Shown piece after piece: positions 33,441 through 45,359 of a stretch of 64,000 nt of DNA; the stretch's first letter is position 1; the number at the start of each line of letters is the position of its first letter. The DNA is from Muscardinus avellanarius (lineage: Eukaryota > Chordata > Mammalia > Rodentia > Gliridae). The stretch lies in assembly GCA_963383645.1 (NCBI GenBank), contig OY726571.1:24938116-25002115 (forward strand). Reading direction: 5' to 3'. Under the pieces are notes generated by a model. It was not told the DNA's origin and ran no database searches. It saw only the letters and a program-made list of their open reading frames with translations. The position numbers were made by a program, and so were the translations under genes.

Positions 33441-33605
33441 TAGTACTAGGGATTGAACCCAGAGTCATTCTAACGCCAAGCTACATCACCCTAACCCCTT
33501 TTATTATTATTTTGTTTTAAAACAGGATCTCATTAGGTTGCTGAGAGCCTTGCAATATTGCTGAGGTTGTTCTCCAACCTGTGGTCTTCCTTTCTATTTA
33601 TTTGT

Positions 33606-33648
<43 letters not shown>

Positions 33649-33885
33649 GGTACTGGGGTTCCTGGAAACCCTTCTACTTCCGGACTACACTCCCAGACCT
33701 ATTTTCTATACTTTTTTATTTGGAAACAGGGTCTCTTAAGCCAGCGTGGCTGGCTTTGAACCTGCGCGATCCTCCTGTCTCCACCTCCCAAGTGCGGGGA
33801 TTACAAGCATGCACCACCATGCCTGACTGGTCTTCCTTTCTTATCCTCTCTTGCACTTCAGGTGTGCACCACCATGCCCAGATAC
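33441..33885 (-). mobile_element. Type A SINE interrupted by a type B SINE
   Basis: The 3' part (33441-33595) ends at GTGGTCTTCCTTTCT; the 5' head resumes at 33842 and ends GTGCACCACCATGCCC. The intervening copy is flanked by the duplicated host word tggtcttcctttct. Confidence 0.92.
33596..33827 (-). mobile_element. Type B SINE nested in a type A SINE
   Basis: Target duplication 33582-33595 and 33828-33841. Hairpin stem aagccagc (33738-33745) and gctggctt (33749-33756) with loop gtg. Tail is an (AAAT)n run (33596-33648 as ATTT). Confidence 0.95.
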
Positions 33886-33902
33886 AATCTATACTTTAAC
33901 AG

Positions 33903-34015
33903 TGTGGGGAAGGCTAAATGAGTGATGTGGTGATGTGTGCATGTATGCCTCTACCATCTTATATCCCATCAAGATGTATAACTACAGTGCACCAATAAAA
34001 ATTTAAAAAGAAAAA
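33903..34015 (+). mobile_element. Last 110 bp of an L1 3' end
   Basis: GATGTGTGCATGTATGCCTC, a degraded TATCCCATCAAGATGTATAA block and CAGTGCACCAATAAAAATTT match the terminus of the copies at 37.0 and 56.3 kb. Confidence 0.75.
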
Positions 34016-34206
34016 AGAAATGCTTGATCAAGCATGATCATTATTCCTTCTCACTCAACAACACAGATAGAAGGAAATACAGGGGGTTGAAATATTCAAA
34101 TATTCATTTTGTAGATGGGAGATCTGAGCTGTGTAAATGATCTTCTGCTAGTAAGAGTAGCTTCATGCCATTTTATTTAGCCTTTATTTAAAAGGGTGTT
34201 AGATGA

Positions 34207-34395
34207 GGCCAGGTGTAATCCTAGTACTTTGGAAGCCAAGAAAGAAATATCTCAGGTTAGAAGCCAGACTCAGTGACTTAGTAAGGCTGTCAGCCACTTA
34301 GTGAGACACCATTTCAAAGTAAATAAAATAGGGCTGAGGGTGCTGCTTGAAGGTAGAATGCTTGTAGGTTCAATCCCCAGCACCACACACATAAA
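34207..34395 (+). mobile_element. Old SINE, ID-rich right half
   Basis: The left half is decayed (GGCCAGGTGTAATCCTAGTACTTTGGAAGCC), and the right half reads GAAGGTAGAATGCTTGTAGGTTCAATCCCCAGCACCAC, closer to a plain ID element than type A is. Confidence 0.82.
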
Positions 34396-34528
34396 GAGCT
34401 GTTAAATAATTGTCAAGGAAGGGAGATTGAAAAAACATAACCATGCCAAACAAAGATGATTGTGTTAAACTTAAAAAAAAAATAAAATGGTAACATGGAA
34501 CTGCATGCAATTGTCACTAGAATATTGC

Positions 34529-34725
34529 CAGCTGAGCATATTGGTGAATACCCAGTACCTAGGAGGTTTAGACAGGAGGATCTCAGGTTTGTGGTCAATC
34601 CCAGTAACTTAGCAAGGCCTGCAGCGATGTAGTAAGACTCTGTTTAAAAAAATAAATAAAATAGGATTGTGGGGTATAGCTCAGAGATATAACACCCCTA
34701 AATTCAATCCCCAATGCCATTAAAA
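34529..34725 (+). mobile_element. Old type A-like SINE
   Basis: CAGCTGAGCATATTGGTGAATACCCAGTACC..GATCTCAGGTTTGTGG..GGGGTATAGCTCAGAGATATAACACCCC. Heavily diverged. Confidence 0.82.
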
Positions 34726-34984
34726 AAATTTTTCCTAGCCCACATCTTCACCTTGTCTATTCTGTTTTGTTATTGTTCACTCCCTTGAAAATGTCATTGT
34801 CAGCTCTTACTTCAGTTGATTCAAATTACTGAATTTCCCTTTGCATCGTATTCTGACAATGATCATGGTTAAGCAGTTTACAGAGGGGCCCTGCTGCATT
34901 CTCACATTGATAACGCTACATTTAGCTCCTGAAGCAGAAGGAAAATCAGGTTGGATGAAAAGCATCCTTCAAAAATCAGAGTTG

Positions 34985-35194
34985 CGCTGGGCGTGGTGGC
35001 GCACGCTTGTAATCCCTGCGCTCGGGAGGCAGAGACAGGAGGATCGCACAGGTTCAAAGCCAGCCTCGCTGGCTTAAGAGACCCTGTTTCCAAATAAAAA
35101 TATAAAAATAGGGAGTGTAGCCCTCAGGTAGAAGGGCTTCCAGGAACCCCAGTACCACCAAAAAAAAAAAAAAAAACCAACAACAACAACAAAT
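34985..35194 (+). mobile_element. Type B SINE
   Basis: Duplication atcagagttg at 34975-34984 and 35195-35204. Hairpin loop is ctc. Eight or so bases (GTCTGG) of the linker before the A box are missing. Tail ends in (AAC)n. Confidence 0.95.
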
Positions 35195-35204
35195 ATCAGA
35201 GTTG

Positions 35205-36335
35205 TTTAAAAAAAAACTTGATGAAAGTATGTCAATTTATGCTTTCCTTCAAATATTTGAAGAAATCAAAGATTAGATAAAAACAAATTTTCCCTGTTAA
35301 GGAAGATAAATATTTAGTAAAAGACACTTGAAGAGTTTCATGATTTAGTATTTCCTCTTTGCTTAAAAAGAAGTTTTAAAAAGCTCTCCAGTAATATGAC
35401 TGTTACCAGTGATGTCACTGTGGGTCACTGTGGGATGACTCACCTTTGTGGTTCTTTTAAATAGCTCATCAATCCATCACCATTCACCAAGCAGAGAGCC
35501 AGTGGTCTGTGAATTCATGGAGGGAGGAGGGATACAAAGGAGGAAGAAAAACGTTATTACCACTGTGCGTCCTACAGTATGGAGATAGCAAAGAAGTATT
35601 CATGCTGTAAATTAAAAAAAATAAAAAGCACAAAGCTAGAGAACAGCAAATGCACTGATAAGATCTACATGTATAAGAAATCAGGAATGTGAAATTAGGA
35701 AAGTATAAAACCTAAGATTCAGTTGCATCTAGAATTTTCTTTTATTAAAATATCCCCATTTTAGATTCATTTTCTCACTGATGATCAAAGAGCACTTAAA
35801 ACCCATTCAGTTCTCTACCTATTTCAGATATTTGGATGCCTGAGAGTCATCAGGAAGATCAGAATGAAGGAAACCAATTTGAAAATCATTGCACTGTAAT
35901 TCATCTGACAAATTCCAGCTTTTCTATTCGGATTTCTCAAAGCAGTTGTATTAGACCAAGTAGTAATCATCTTTCAAAAATGTTCACATTCATTACTGCA
36001 AATGCCTGGCATGCAGGAAGGGTAGCCTCTAACCTGGCTCGGTACTGAGAAGGTTCTGAGAAAATGTTTGACCAATGACTTAATTAGAATCGTGATCTCT
36101 CCAGATTCCTGAACTCAGATAAGTGGAGTGCTAAAACAGCATCTTAGTTCTTCTATGGGACATAGTGTGTATGAACTCTTGTTTAGCCCTAAAATAGAAA
36201 GGAAGACTGAGGAGTGATCATTGTTTCAGCATTTTAAAAACTATGAGCTACATTAATAGAAAATTCTCAAAGAAGTAGAAGTAATTGATCCTCAAGAACC
36301 TCCAATGTGGCTAACAGTCAAATAAAAGCAATTGC
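35205..36335. other. Non-repetitive block with a possible AP-1 site
   Basis: No repeat recognised. A TGACTCA word at 35436-35442 is preceded by a small direct repeat (GTCACTGTGG twice, 35414-35433). The 70-codon frame at 35836-36048 has no domain. Confidence 0.4.
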
Positions 36336-36540
36336 AAGCTGGGTGTGGTGGCACGCACTTGTAATCCCAGCACTCAGGAAGCAGAGACCTGAGGATGGTG
36401 GTTCCCAGACAGTCTTAGCTACTTAGCAAAGCCCTTCACAACTCAATGAGACCCTATTTCAAAAATACAAAAGACTAAAAATTAGGGCCAGGAGTATAAC
36501 TCAGAAGTACAGTACCCCTAAATTTCATCTCCAGTACCAT
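36336..36540 (+). mobile_element. Type A SINE
   Basis: Complete to CTCCAGTACCATA, then a (CA)n run instead of a plain A-tail. The A box is degraded (GAGTATAACTCAGAAGTAC). Confidence 0.9.
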
Positions 36541-36579
36541 ACACACACACACGCACACACACACACACACACACACAAC
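36541..36579. repeat. (CA)n microsatellite, one G interruption
   Basis: Follows the SINE end ACCATA; separates the SINE from the L1 3' end downstream. Confidence 0.95.
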
Positions 36580-36589
36580 AAAAAAACAA

Positions 36590-37110
36590 AAGCCAAACTA
36601 TGGAACCAGCCAAGATATCCATCAACAGATGAATGGATTACAAAATCATGGGATATGTACACAATGGAATTTTACTTATCCATAAAGAAAAACACAATTA
36701 CATAATTTACAGGGAAATGGATTGAACTGGAGGACATTATGCTAAGTGAGATTAGTGAGTCACACAAAAAAAGAAGAAATTGTTTGCTTTCCCTAATATG
36801 TGAAAGCTTGGGAGGAATGGGTAACAGGAGGGACTCTAGATGAAGAAGGAGATCCTATAGAGGAGCAAATAAGGCGACCTAACTGAGGGGATGGGAGGGG
36901 GTGAGAGGGACACTCTCTAAAGCACAGGATGTACTTAAACAAACATCAAAGTCAATAACTAAGCCAAGCATGGGAAAGAGGGATGGGGAGTAAATGGGGT
37001 GGGGATCAGGTAAGGGCTAATTGGGTGATGTGTGCATGTATGTCTCCAAAAGTCTTTTATCCCATTAAGATATATGAATACAATGCATCCATAAAAAATT
37101 TTAAAAAAAC
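36590..37110 (+). mobile_element. 5'-truncated L1 3' end
   Basis: Begins GCCAAACTATGGAACCAGCC (ORF2 tail), passes AGGAGGGACTCTAGATGAAGAAGGAGATCC (36828-36857) and ends in GATGTGTGCATGTATGTCTCC plus an A-rich tail. Same lineage as 55749-56461. Confidence 0.9.
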
Positions 37111-37329
37111 AAAATAAAAAGTAAAAAGGGCTAGAGATAGCCTACAATCTAGCTTAAAAAAAGCAATTTGAAGCAAAATTATATTTTTTCCTAATAAATT
37201 GAAACAATTTGGGGGGACAAGGTGAAAAATATTAACTATTGAAACATTTTCGAAACATTGTTTAGAAATATATAGGATGTATTATAAGTGTTATAGATTT
37301 AAGTGTTTTTGTCTTTTTATTTGTTTTTG

Positions 37330-37640
37330 TTTTTCAGAACTAGGGATTAAACCCAGGGGCATTCTACCTTCATGCTACACCCCAGCCCTAATTTTTATTT
37401 TTTATTTTGAAAGAGTCTCACTAATTAGCAGAGGGTCTCACTAAGTAGCTGAAGCTGATGTTGACCTTTTTTTTTTTTTTTTTTTTTTTTTTGGTGGTAC
37501 TGGGGTTCCTGGAAGCCCTTCTACCTCCGGGCTACACTCCCAGACCTATTTGAAACAGGGTCTCTTACTGATGTTGAACTTTCAGTCCTCCTGTCTCAGC
37601 TTCCTAAGTACTGAGACTATCACATCCAACTGAGTGTTTT
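37330..37640 (-). mobile_element. Type A SINE interrupted by a truncated type B SINE
   Basis: The ID half and linker lie at 37330-37464 and the 7SL head at 37578-37640 (CTCCTGTCTCAGCTTCCTAAG). The insertion point carries the duplicated word ctgatgttga. Confidence 0.9.
37465..37567 (-). mobile_element. 5'-truncated type B SINE nested in a type A SINE
   Basis: Only the ID half and linker are present (ends GAAACAGGGTCTCTTA). T-run of about 26. Target duplication 37455-37464 and 37568-37577. Confidence 0.93.
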
Positions 37641-37795
37641 GTTTTTGTTTTGTTATATTTGTTCTTGTCCTTATCTAGTAATTTTTATACTAGAAATCTA
37701 TTGTAAAGAGATAATCAACTAAAACAATATTATGTAATATCTACTGTGTAGTTATTGCAAGTAACAAAAACATGTTCTTAAAATTAAATAGAAGA

Positions 37796-38000
37796 GCCAG
37801 GCATGGTGGTGCATGCCTAGCACTTGAGAGGCTGAGACTAGAAATGGCAAGTTCACCACCAACCTCAACAACTTATCACGGCCCTCTGCAACTTCGTGAG
37901 ACCCTCTTTCAAAATCTAAAAAAATGAAATGAAATAGATTAGAGGCCATAGCTCAGAGGCAGAACACTCCTGGATTTAATTTCCAGGTACCATAAAAAAT
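37796..38000 (+). mobile_element. Type A SINE, diverged
   Basis: GCCAGGCATGGTGGTGCATGCCTAGCACTTGAG lacks TAATCCC in the head; the right half reads GCCATAGCTCAGAGGCAGAAC. Flanks share aaattaaat. Confidence 0.88.
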
Positions 38001-38089
38001 TAAATGTAAGAATGGTGGAACAAATTAACATAACCTTACCACATCTAATTAACAACTCTTAAGATAATCACTATTAAAACAGATCCATG

Positions 38090-38250
38090 GTCACTTCTTG
38101 AGAGTTAAAAAAATATATAGTGCATATGCTGTGCATATGTGTACCTTGAAGGAAATACATAAAAATATGAATGTTTGTATCTTCTAGGCAATAGACTAAT
38201 ATGTGATGATTCTTCTGCAACTTATTTTTCAAGTTATCCACAATACTTAG
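38090..38250 (+). mobile_element. Possible old L1M 3' UTR
   Basis: TTCTTGAGAGTTAAAAAAA..GAAGGAAATACATAAAAATATGAATG..TTTTCAAGTTATCCACAATA is similar in layout to old L1 3' UTRs. Weak. Confidence 0.35.
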
Positions 38251-41010
38251 ATCATATACCTATGTAAACTCAGAGATATTTGTCTTGTAGACTACTGAAA
38301 GTGAGATTCAACAAGACATACATAGTTGTCTTGAAATAAGTTTACTTTCTGAAGAAGAATTATTGGAAATTTTAGGAAGGACTTTGTGAGGACAGTTTTC
38401 AGTTTTCATTCACCGAGGAACATATATTTGAGAAAAAGATGATCCTCTGGGAACAAGTTACCATTCTCTGGAACAGTAGCATAATAGCGATCCAGGAATG
38501 AATTACTCCTCTGGCTCCCTTGAGTACTGATTTGTGGAAACAGCATCAGCTTTTCAACTGTATATCATAGAGTGGTCAACGCCAATTCAGAACTATGTGC
38601 AGTAAAGAAGAAAATGAAACTAGCAAGAAAGAGAGATATACGCTCACGTTATTTGGAGAATGCAAAAAGATCAACTATAGTGACGTATAGAAAATTAATG
38701 TCCCCATAATATAAAATGGGTAGCAAAAACATTTCTACAACCTGACCTTTTGAAGAAATGATATATTAAAAAATAAAAACATAGTTCCTTTTTATATTCT
38801 TTAGCATTCTGAATGGATGGGAATTTTTGGAGGAAAACTGCTCTATGAATCCAAAATACCCTCTAACTCATATGAGCCCTTGTTTACTAAATAACCGTCA
38901 TGGAATAGGCTGCTCACTTACTTACGTGGGGTGAGTTGGCTCTTCTGGACAGTGCTGGATATTCTCCCCATATCATTTATTGAATTATTTTCAATATACT
39001 GAAGGAGTCACTTATCTATTATATGTCCTACAATTAGCTCAGGGTTATGAAGTCTGCTCACAGCATGAAATACCAGTAGCACCAGGAAAAAAAGGTGGAG
39101 GATAAAATTTTATGTATTTCTAATAGAACTTGTGAGTGAGTTATACGTTGACAGTTTTGCACTAATACTTGTCTTTTGACTAAAGAGCTGTGTCCATCCT
39201 ACCCAATCTACTTTCTCCCACGCAACTCAGCTGGGAATGTAACCAACCCTTTGTATTCATTCAAAATACATCAAGCAAAGAGGGTAAGGGCATTCTTTGG
39301 ACCAAACTCAGACTTTCCCAATCATCATGTTTGCTAAAAAGAAGAAGAAGAAAAAGCATATGAAATAACTATGTGAGAAAGAGAAAAGATACCACATTTC
39401 AAAGATTTATCTCAGCATTGTGATACAGGGATATAACTGAAAAAGAAAAAAACAAAACACATTCAGGGAGATAAACCTCTGAAAGTTTGGACTGTCCACA
39501 AACAGCATTCAACTATTATACACAGTGACAGATAGAAAGGGACAGTAGGAAGAAACAGAGAAGTTCATTAAAAATGTAGGACAGATGTCATGGTAGAGAT
39601 TTTCTTTTAAGAAGAAAAGGAAGATAATTTATCTTCCTATTCCTGTTACCTCTCCTCTCCACACTTTATTCCTTACACAGCTTACTAGACATTTCTGCAC
39701 CTTAAGCATATTCTTTTAATCCTTGAGCTTATTTTAATATGTAACAGTTGTTTTAAGGGAATTGTCAGTTTTAGACCAAAAAACAGTACTCATTCCCCAG
39801 TGAAACTTTTGAGAATTTTACAGACAATCCCTCTTTCCCTGAAAACTGTATTTAACTTAGTTGAAGTATTTTATGCACACCATGCTGATACTGCAGATAA
39901 TTCTTTTCCTTTTTGTGTTCCTGGAAAAACATCTGTACATTACCTTAAATATGCTTAACTAGTTTTTGCTATCTCTCTGGACACTGAATAGCTCTAACCA
40001 AATGAAAACAAGAAAAAAGAAAGAAAAGGAAATTTGAAGGAAAGAAGAAACTGAACTAAATAGTACTGAGAATACTTATTTAAATGTCTAGATAATGCAA
40101 CATCTTAAAAAAAATCCCAAACTCTAGTTTTCACTTTATAAAAGACCATAGAGAAACCTATTGAATACTTTTTTGGAGACATAAAAAAAGTCAAAGCAAG
40201 AATGATATTACCTGAGACCTTCTAACTTCTAAAACTATCAGGTCTCCAAACAAAACAAAAATATTAATATGTGTTCTGCTAGTCTAGAGGAACAGTTTTG
40301 TTGTCAAGAAAAGGATAAATGCTTTCTATCCAAAGATCAGGTTACAGCTCACAGACCCCCACCCACCACTAGGAAGAGAATGTTGCCAAGGAATTACTGC
40401 AGGAGTCAACCTGCCTTTTCAAAGTCCATAAATAATGCAGTAAGAGAGCATATTCAGGGGAAGAATTTATGGGCCATGGCTTCATCCATATGCAGCGGTG
40501 GGAATGTCATTCTGACTATTTTGCTAGTGGGACTTTTGTAGTCTACTCAGTGATTTACATACTGATGAGGTTAGGAGAACTCAGAACTATGTTCTTAGGC
40601 ATTGCTTTTCTAACACCATATACTTCGCATCTATGTTCTTGAAAACTAGTGAATAAATCAGCGTAAGAAATCTTGGGTAAGGATGGAAGCTGTGTTAAGC
40701 TTGCCCACAAAGGACTAAACTGAACTGTCTTTCAAGTCATTATTTGTGTCAGATTAGAAACAGCCCAAATGATGCAATTTATCTGTTGGAATTAGGATGC
40801 AAGGGACCTGACACTTAGAAATCACAATAAAAGCTGGTAGAAAAATGAATGGAAACATAACTCTGAGGGCAGACGTTTTCAAAAGATACTAGCACTTAAT
40901 TACTAGAGTGCTCAATAAAAGACTATAAACACATGCTTTGCAGGATTAAAAACTCATTTTCATGTCCCCAACATTTAGATCTTTACTATTGCTGAAGGTT
41001 ACATTTTAAA
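38251..41010. other. Repeat-poor block of about 2.7 kb
   Basis: I see no SINE, L1 or LTR here. The longest frame, 40269-40541 (90 codons, plus), is Cys-rich at its start and has a hydrophobic end but no recognisable domain and no supporting context. The block may be simply old unique DNA, or contain regulatory sequence. Confidence 0.45.
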
Positions 41011-41023
41011 ACTCTATATGGTT

Positions 41024-41223
41024 GGCCGGACATGGTAGCGCACACTTGTAATCCCCGCGCTTGGGAGGCAGAGACAGGAGGATCACGCAGGTTCAAAGCC
41101 AGCCACGCGCGCTGGCTTAGGAAACCCTGTTTCCAAATAAAAATGTAAAAATTGGTCTGGGAGTGTAGCCCAGAGGTAGAAGGGCTTCCAGGAACCCCAG
41201 TACCACAAAAAAAGAAAAAAACA
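41024..41223 (+). mobile_element. Type B SINE
   Basis: Duplication actctatat at 41011-41019 and 41224-41232. Hairpin stem aagccagc (41096-41103) and gctggctt (41111-41118) around the 7-base loop cacgcgc. Confidence 0.95.
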
Positions 41224-41340
41224 ACTCTATATTGTGACCACACTCACTCTTCCTCTTGGCCTTACAGATCAACTACCCACAGCCTCATCATCCTTTTCTT
41301 TTTAAGTTAATAGCAAATCTAGTATCACAATATTATTGGG

Positions 41341-41412
41341 TGGTTGGCAGGGGTAGAGCACTTCCCCTAGCACATGTGAGGGCATAGGTTTGATCCTCAA
41401 CACAGTGAAAAA
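41341..41412 (+). mobile_element. Free-standing ID element
   Basis: GTTGGCAGGGGTAGAGCACTTCCCCTAGCACATGTGAGGGCATAGGTTTGATCC (41344-41397) followed by an A-rich tail. ID elements are tRNA/BC1-derived and restricted to rodents, so this supports the rodent call. Confidence 0.8.
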
Positions 41413-42209
41413 AGAGAAAATATTTCTAGGGTATCTAGGGTAGATGAAAGTTCTATTAAAACAAGAAATAAAATTTCCATGAATAAAAGAAGAAAAATAC
41501 TATAGTTTTTTCTTGAGAATATTCAAGGACTAATGATTTTAACAAAGTGTAATGAACAAAGTGTAAAAAAGCAGGTCTTATTCACATACTTAGCATATAC
41601 ACTGACTGGCATATATTTCTCTTTCTTTTTCTGGAAGACAGATGTTATGCATATGAGAAAGGATAATTTCCTTTTAAAGTTAAAAGGATAAAGCCTTTAC
41701 TACTATTTCATTGATTTATTCAATAAATATTGAGTGCTTAATATATATAAAGCTCAATGCTATAATTGATGATGTATGGAACTTGAAAAAGGATGAACCC
41801 TGTCCTCAAGGAACTTACAACCAATGAGGGAGAAGGTAAATGGCATATAATTATTCAAACTAAAGTGGAATAAATACTGTAAAAAAAAAAAAAGAGCAAA
41901 TAGAGAGCCATGAGATGTAGAGATGACAGAGATACTTCCATTTGGAGGACTCCCTCAGGGGTAGCATTTTTGCCCATCTGTAAATAAGTAAGTAGTTTAA
42001 TAAAGGCACAGGGCAGAGAAATTTCATGTGGTGGCAGTGAGCACTGTCATTTGACTGAATGATGAACTTCAGGAAGAACAGAAGTGACATATAAAACTAA
42101 GAAGCACTGGTGGACTCAATTAGTGGATGTCTGCCTAGGTAATTTATTCAATAATATAAAAAGGTTGTCAGATTTAGCAAAATGATAAGCTCTTAAAATT
42201 ATGACATGT
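41413..42209. other. Unique sequence with an old relic
   Basis: At 41690-41860 the words ATTCAATAAATATTGAGTGCTTA and AACCCTGTCCTCAAGGAACTTACAA match the unassigned relic also seen at 16915. The rest is unassigned. Confidence 0.5.
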
Positions 42210-42976
42210 TGTAGTGGTTTTGATTTAGAATGTCCCCTAACCCTCGGGGAAACAAGGTAGCAGTGTTGGAAGCAGGGCTTGGATGCTAAGGGGGAGTCCC
42301 TGGGGCTGTGGACTTGGGGACTGTATATGGTCCCACTCCTCCCCTTGCTCCCTTTCTGCTTCTGGCCTCCATGATGTGAGAGTGAAGTTATCTTGATCAA
42401 CATTCTCACTGCTATAATCCAAAAGACATGACAATGCAACTTAGAAAAAGGAAGGTTTATTTGCTCACAGTTCTAGGGATTTCAGGAATTCAGTTCATGT
42501 GAGACCAAGGTTTGTGGGTCTTAGGACATGGCAGTGAGAAGCAGAGAGAGGAAGAGAGCAGGGTTCTGCCTTCATATCATGGATGCCGGAAGCAGGAGAA
42601 AACAAGCAAGGGGATTCAAAGACACAAGCACAATCCCAAAGGCCACTCCTCCAGCCACACCGCACCATCCTAAATTATCACCCAGATACATCCATTACAA
42701 GTATATTTACCCACTGACAAGATTACAGCCCTCATAACTTAAATATATCAACCTTGAGCTCTTCAAGGGACATTCTATATCTAACTATAATAGAATCCTA
42801 GCACTCTCCATCCACCATTTCTTTTGCCATGTCCTGAAATCTGTAATCCCCGGGTGGGTTCATGTGTACTGAACTCTAAATCTCCAAGGAAACTGTGAGC
42901 AGATAAATCGTTCCTCCTCTAAAATTCTTGTTCAGTCATTCTGAATTATAGCAGTGAGAAAGTTGATCAAGACACA
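42210..42976 (+). mobile_element. MaLR-type solo LTR, split
   Basis: The 5' part (42210-about 42390) starts GTAGTGGTTTTGATTTAGAATGTCCCC. The 3' part (about 42793-42976) holds a GAACTCTAAATCTCC.. AAATCGTTCCTCC segment and ends ATAGCAGTGAGAAAGTTGATCAAGACAC, the usual MaLR 3' end. No internal retroviral genes are present. Confidence 0.72.
42391..42792 (-). mobile_element. Second MaLR-type LTR inserted in the first, opposite strand
   Basis: Read on the minus strand it starts TTAGATATAGAATGTCCC and ends GGATTATAGCAGTGAGAATG..TTGATCAAGAT. Its 3' end is therefore an inverted copy of the outer LTR's 3' end at 42944-42976. GAGCAAATAAACCTTCC (minus strand) fits the LTR polyadenylation region. Confidence 0.75.
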
Positions 42977-45359
42977 TGTTCATATGCATATTAAACTAAA
43001 ATATGACGGAATATCTTGTGATTTATCTGGTTATCTTATAATATACACAAGATGGAGCCAGGAGGGGGTAAGAGCAGTCAAGGAGCACCAGTGACATGTA
43101 CACAATGCTATGGACTTAGCAATGTGCTTATTTGAGGTTGAAACATAGGGGGGGGAATCTTAAGAAAATAATAGAAACAGCCTGAATAAAGGTAGTGATG
43201 GTGAAATCAGAGAAGGGAATTTTGAAAGAAGAATTTAAAAATCTTAGCAATTGAGAAATGTAGACAGGAAGGGGGAGGGAGAACTCAAAGACTGCCAAAA
43301 GTATTTAAGCTTCAGTAAGTAAAAACTATGAAACCACTGGCAAAAAGAAATCTGGAAATATAGACACATGAGAGGAAAGATAACAAGCTCAGACTGTGAC
43401 ATTTCAAGTTTGCAGAACTGGAAGATCCTCAAAGGACAGATGTCCAGTGGCTTTGGAGAATGTCAGAGTAAATGATAGAGATCTGAATTCTCATCTTAAA
43501 GAAGTGGCTAAAGCTTGGTTTGCTTTATATATCTACATCATATTTAGTTTACCCTTGACACACTGCTAAATCATCTTACAAATAGAGAGAAAATTTAGAC
43601 CAAACTGTTTTTATCCTATATAAGAGTTTTGCTGATATTTACGATGTTACTATCACATAAAGAACAAACTAATTCAGATTTACAAATTTTAAATTTGTGA
43701 AACTTTTACATAGCTATTTAAGCTTTCTGGCCCTCAGTTTTCTTACATGCATAACATACTCATAAGATTGAGTATAAGTGAGCTTTCATAAATAAAAAAT
43801 TTATCATAGTACCTCCCATGCATTTCTCGTTCAAAAATGATAGTTGTTGCTCTTGTACTGTTAAGGTTTTGTTTTAATAATAAATAATAGTAAAGAAAAA
43901 AATTTAATGTACTTAAATTTTCAAACTGCTTTATCAGGTAAAGAACTACTTGTACTTGATAACTCATATTTCATTGAGATATTATTTAATCCTACCAAGA
44001 AAAGTTAAGTATATACATGAATGAAACAATGGTAGAAAAGTAGAAGTGAAAAACTTAGCTAACTTTTCATTTATCTAACTGCAATAAATTTTAATTGACT
44101 TTTAATTTATTTCTAACTAACAAAAGTTACATATATATTTGTGTACTTAAGTCTCTTATAATGAGTAGGCCACTTGTTCTGGTACCATTAAGATGTAGCA
44201 ATGAGTTTCCATAAAAACATCCCTGGTTATTACCAAAATAATCTAAGTAAAACTATTGATCATTTTCTAATTACTAACATATAGGACTATTTTTATTCTA
44301 AATTTAATTATCATAATAACAAGACCAAGATTTTTACCCTGCCACAGACAATTATCTAATGATATGCTTAAACCTTAAGCATATCTGGAGCTAAAATGCT
44401 GTGTGTGTTTGTATTGGTATTGACAGAAATGATGAAACACTGTTTTCTTGACATTTTTGTATTTTTAATAAAATTTGGCAAAGATTATATGTAATATCAG
44501 ACTAAAAAGTAGTCTCATATCTATAGGAAGAGGCAGTTTTGAAAACTCAGATATATTTATTGCCAAAAGAAAATAAATGTCCTGAAAGATTAGTTGAATT
44601 GAGCAACTATGCACAGTTTATTTCCGAAAATTTTAATTTTTTTCAAAATCATGATATAATGACCTGACATGAACTTTGTTTACCCAAGTGAAAAATTTAC
44701 CAAAATTAATCTAGTAAGAACAACAAATAGCAGTGGTTTATCTAATTGCAAAGTTCAGTAATTTGAAACTTAAATGAAAAGCTTTTATAAGAGCTGCTGG
44801 GACTTGAGGTTCTCTGAGGTTCCAAGAATTATAGTATGCCCTACTAACAGCTGAGTTTATTATTTCTGTTCTAAATTGATGAGTTGTTACTTTTTCTATC
44901 ACCCAAGTTCATCCTCTAAGAGCCCTAATAATATTGTAGGGCATGTATTATAATCTTTTAGTCTGTTTTAAACCCTTTAAGTGTCCTCATTTTGCATTTT
45001 CATAGTAAATTTTATTGTGTATGTTTAAGGAATAGAATATGATTTTATGAAATATGTTACTCTGAGAGAAAAGGTTACTCTGTTAAGGCAAATTAACATA
45101 TACATCCTCTCACAGTTAACATTTTGTTATTCTTTGTGGCAAAAGCAGCAATAATCTACTCATTTAGCATTAATCCCATGTACAGTACATTTTTTTTATC
45201 TGTAGATCTCTTGTTTGACATTAGACTAGACTCTGACCTCTGTGGAGGACTTTGTGTTCCTCTCTGATTGTTTGTACACCTCTAGCCAAGTACTTTAATC
45301 ATCATTTTCTCCAGAGAATCAATATTTTAAGTATTTTTAATATTTTTTCATGTTCACCA
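42977..45359. other. Mostly unique sequence
   Basis: AT-rich; no gene. A weak plus-strand MIR relic lies at 43690-43790 (CATAGCTATTTAAGCTTTCTGGCCCTCAGTTTTCTTACATGC). Frames 43244-43432 and 43743-43967 are chance. Confidence 0.45.

Noticed and set aside
36541..36579. (CA)n as the joint of a processed transcript
   Set aside because: It is simply the expanded 3' end of the type A SINE before it.
40269..40541. 90-codon frame with an early Cys cluster and a hydrophobic end
   Set aside because: It looked like a small secreted or membrane protein, but there is no signal peptide at the start and no related sequence that I recognise.
42116..42439. 107- and 65-codon minus-strand frames
   Set aside because: They run across the outer MaLR LTR and into the inner one; they are LTR shadows.
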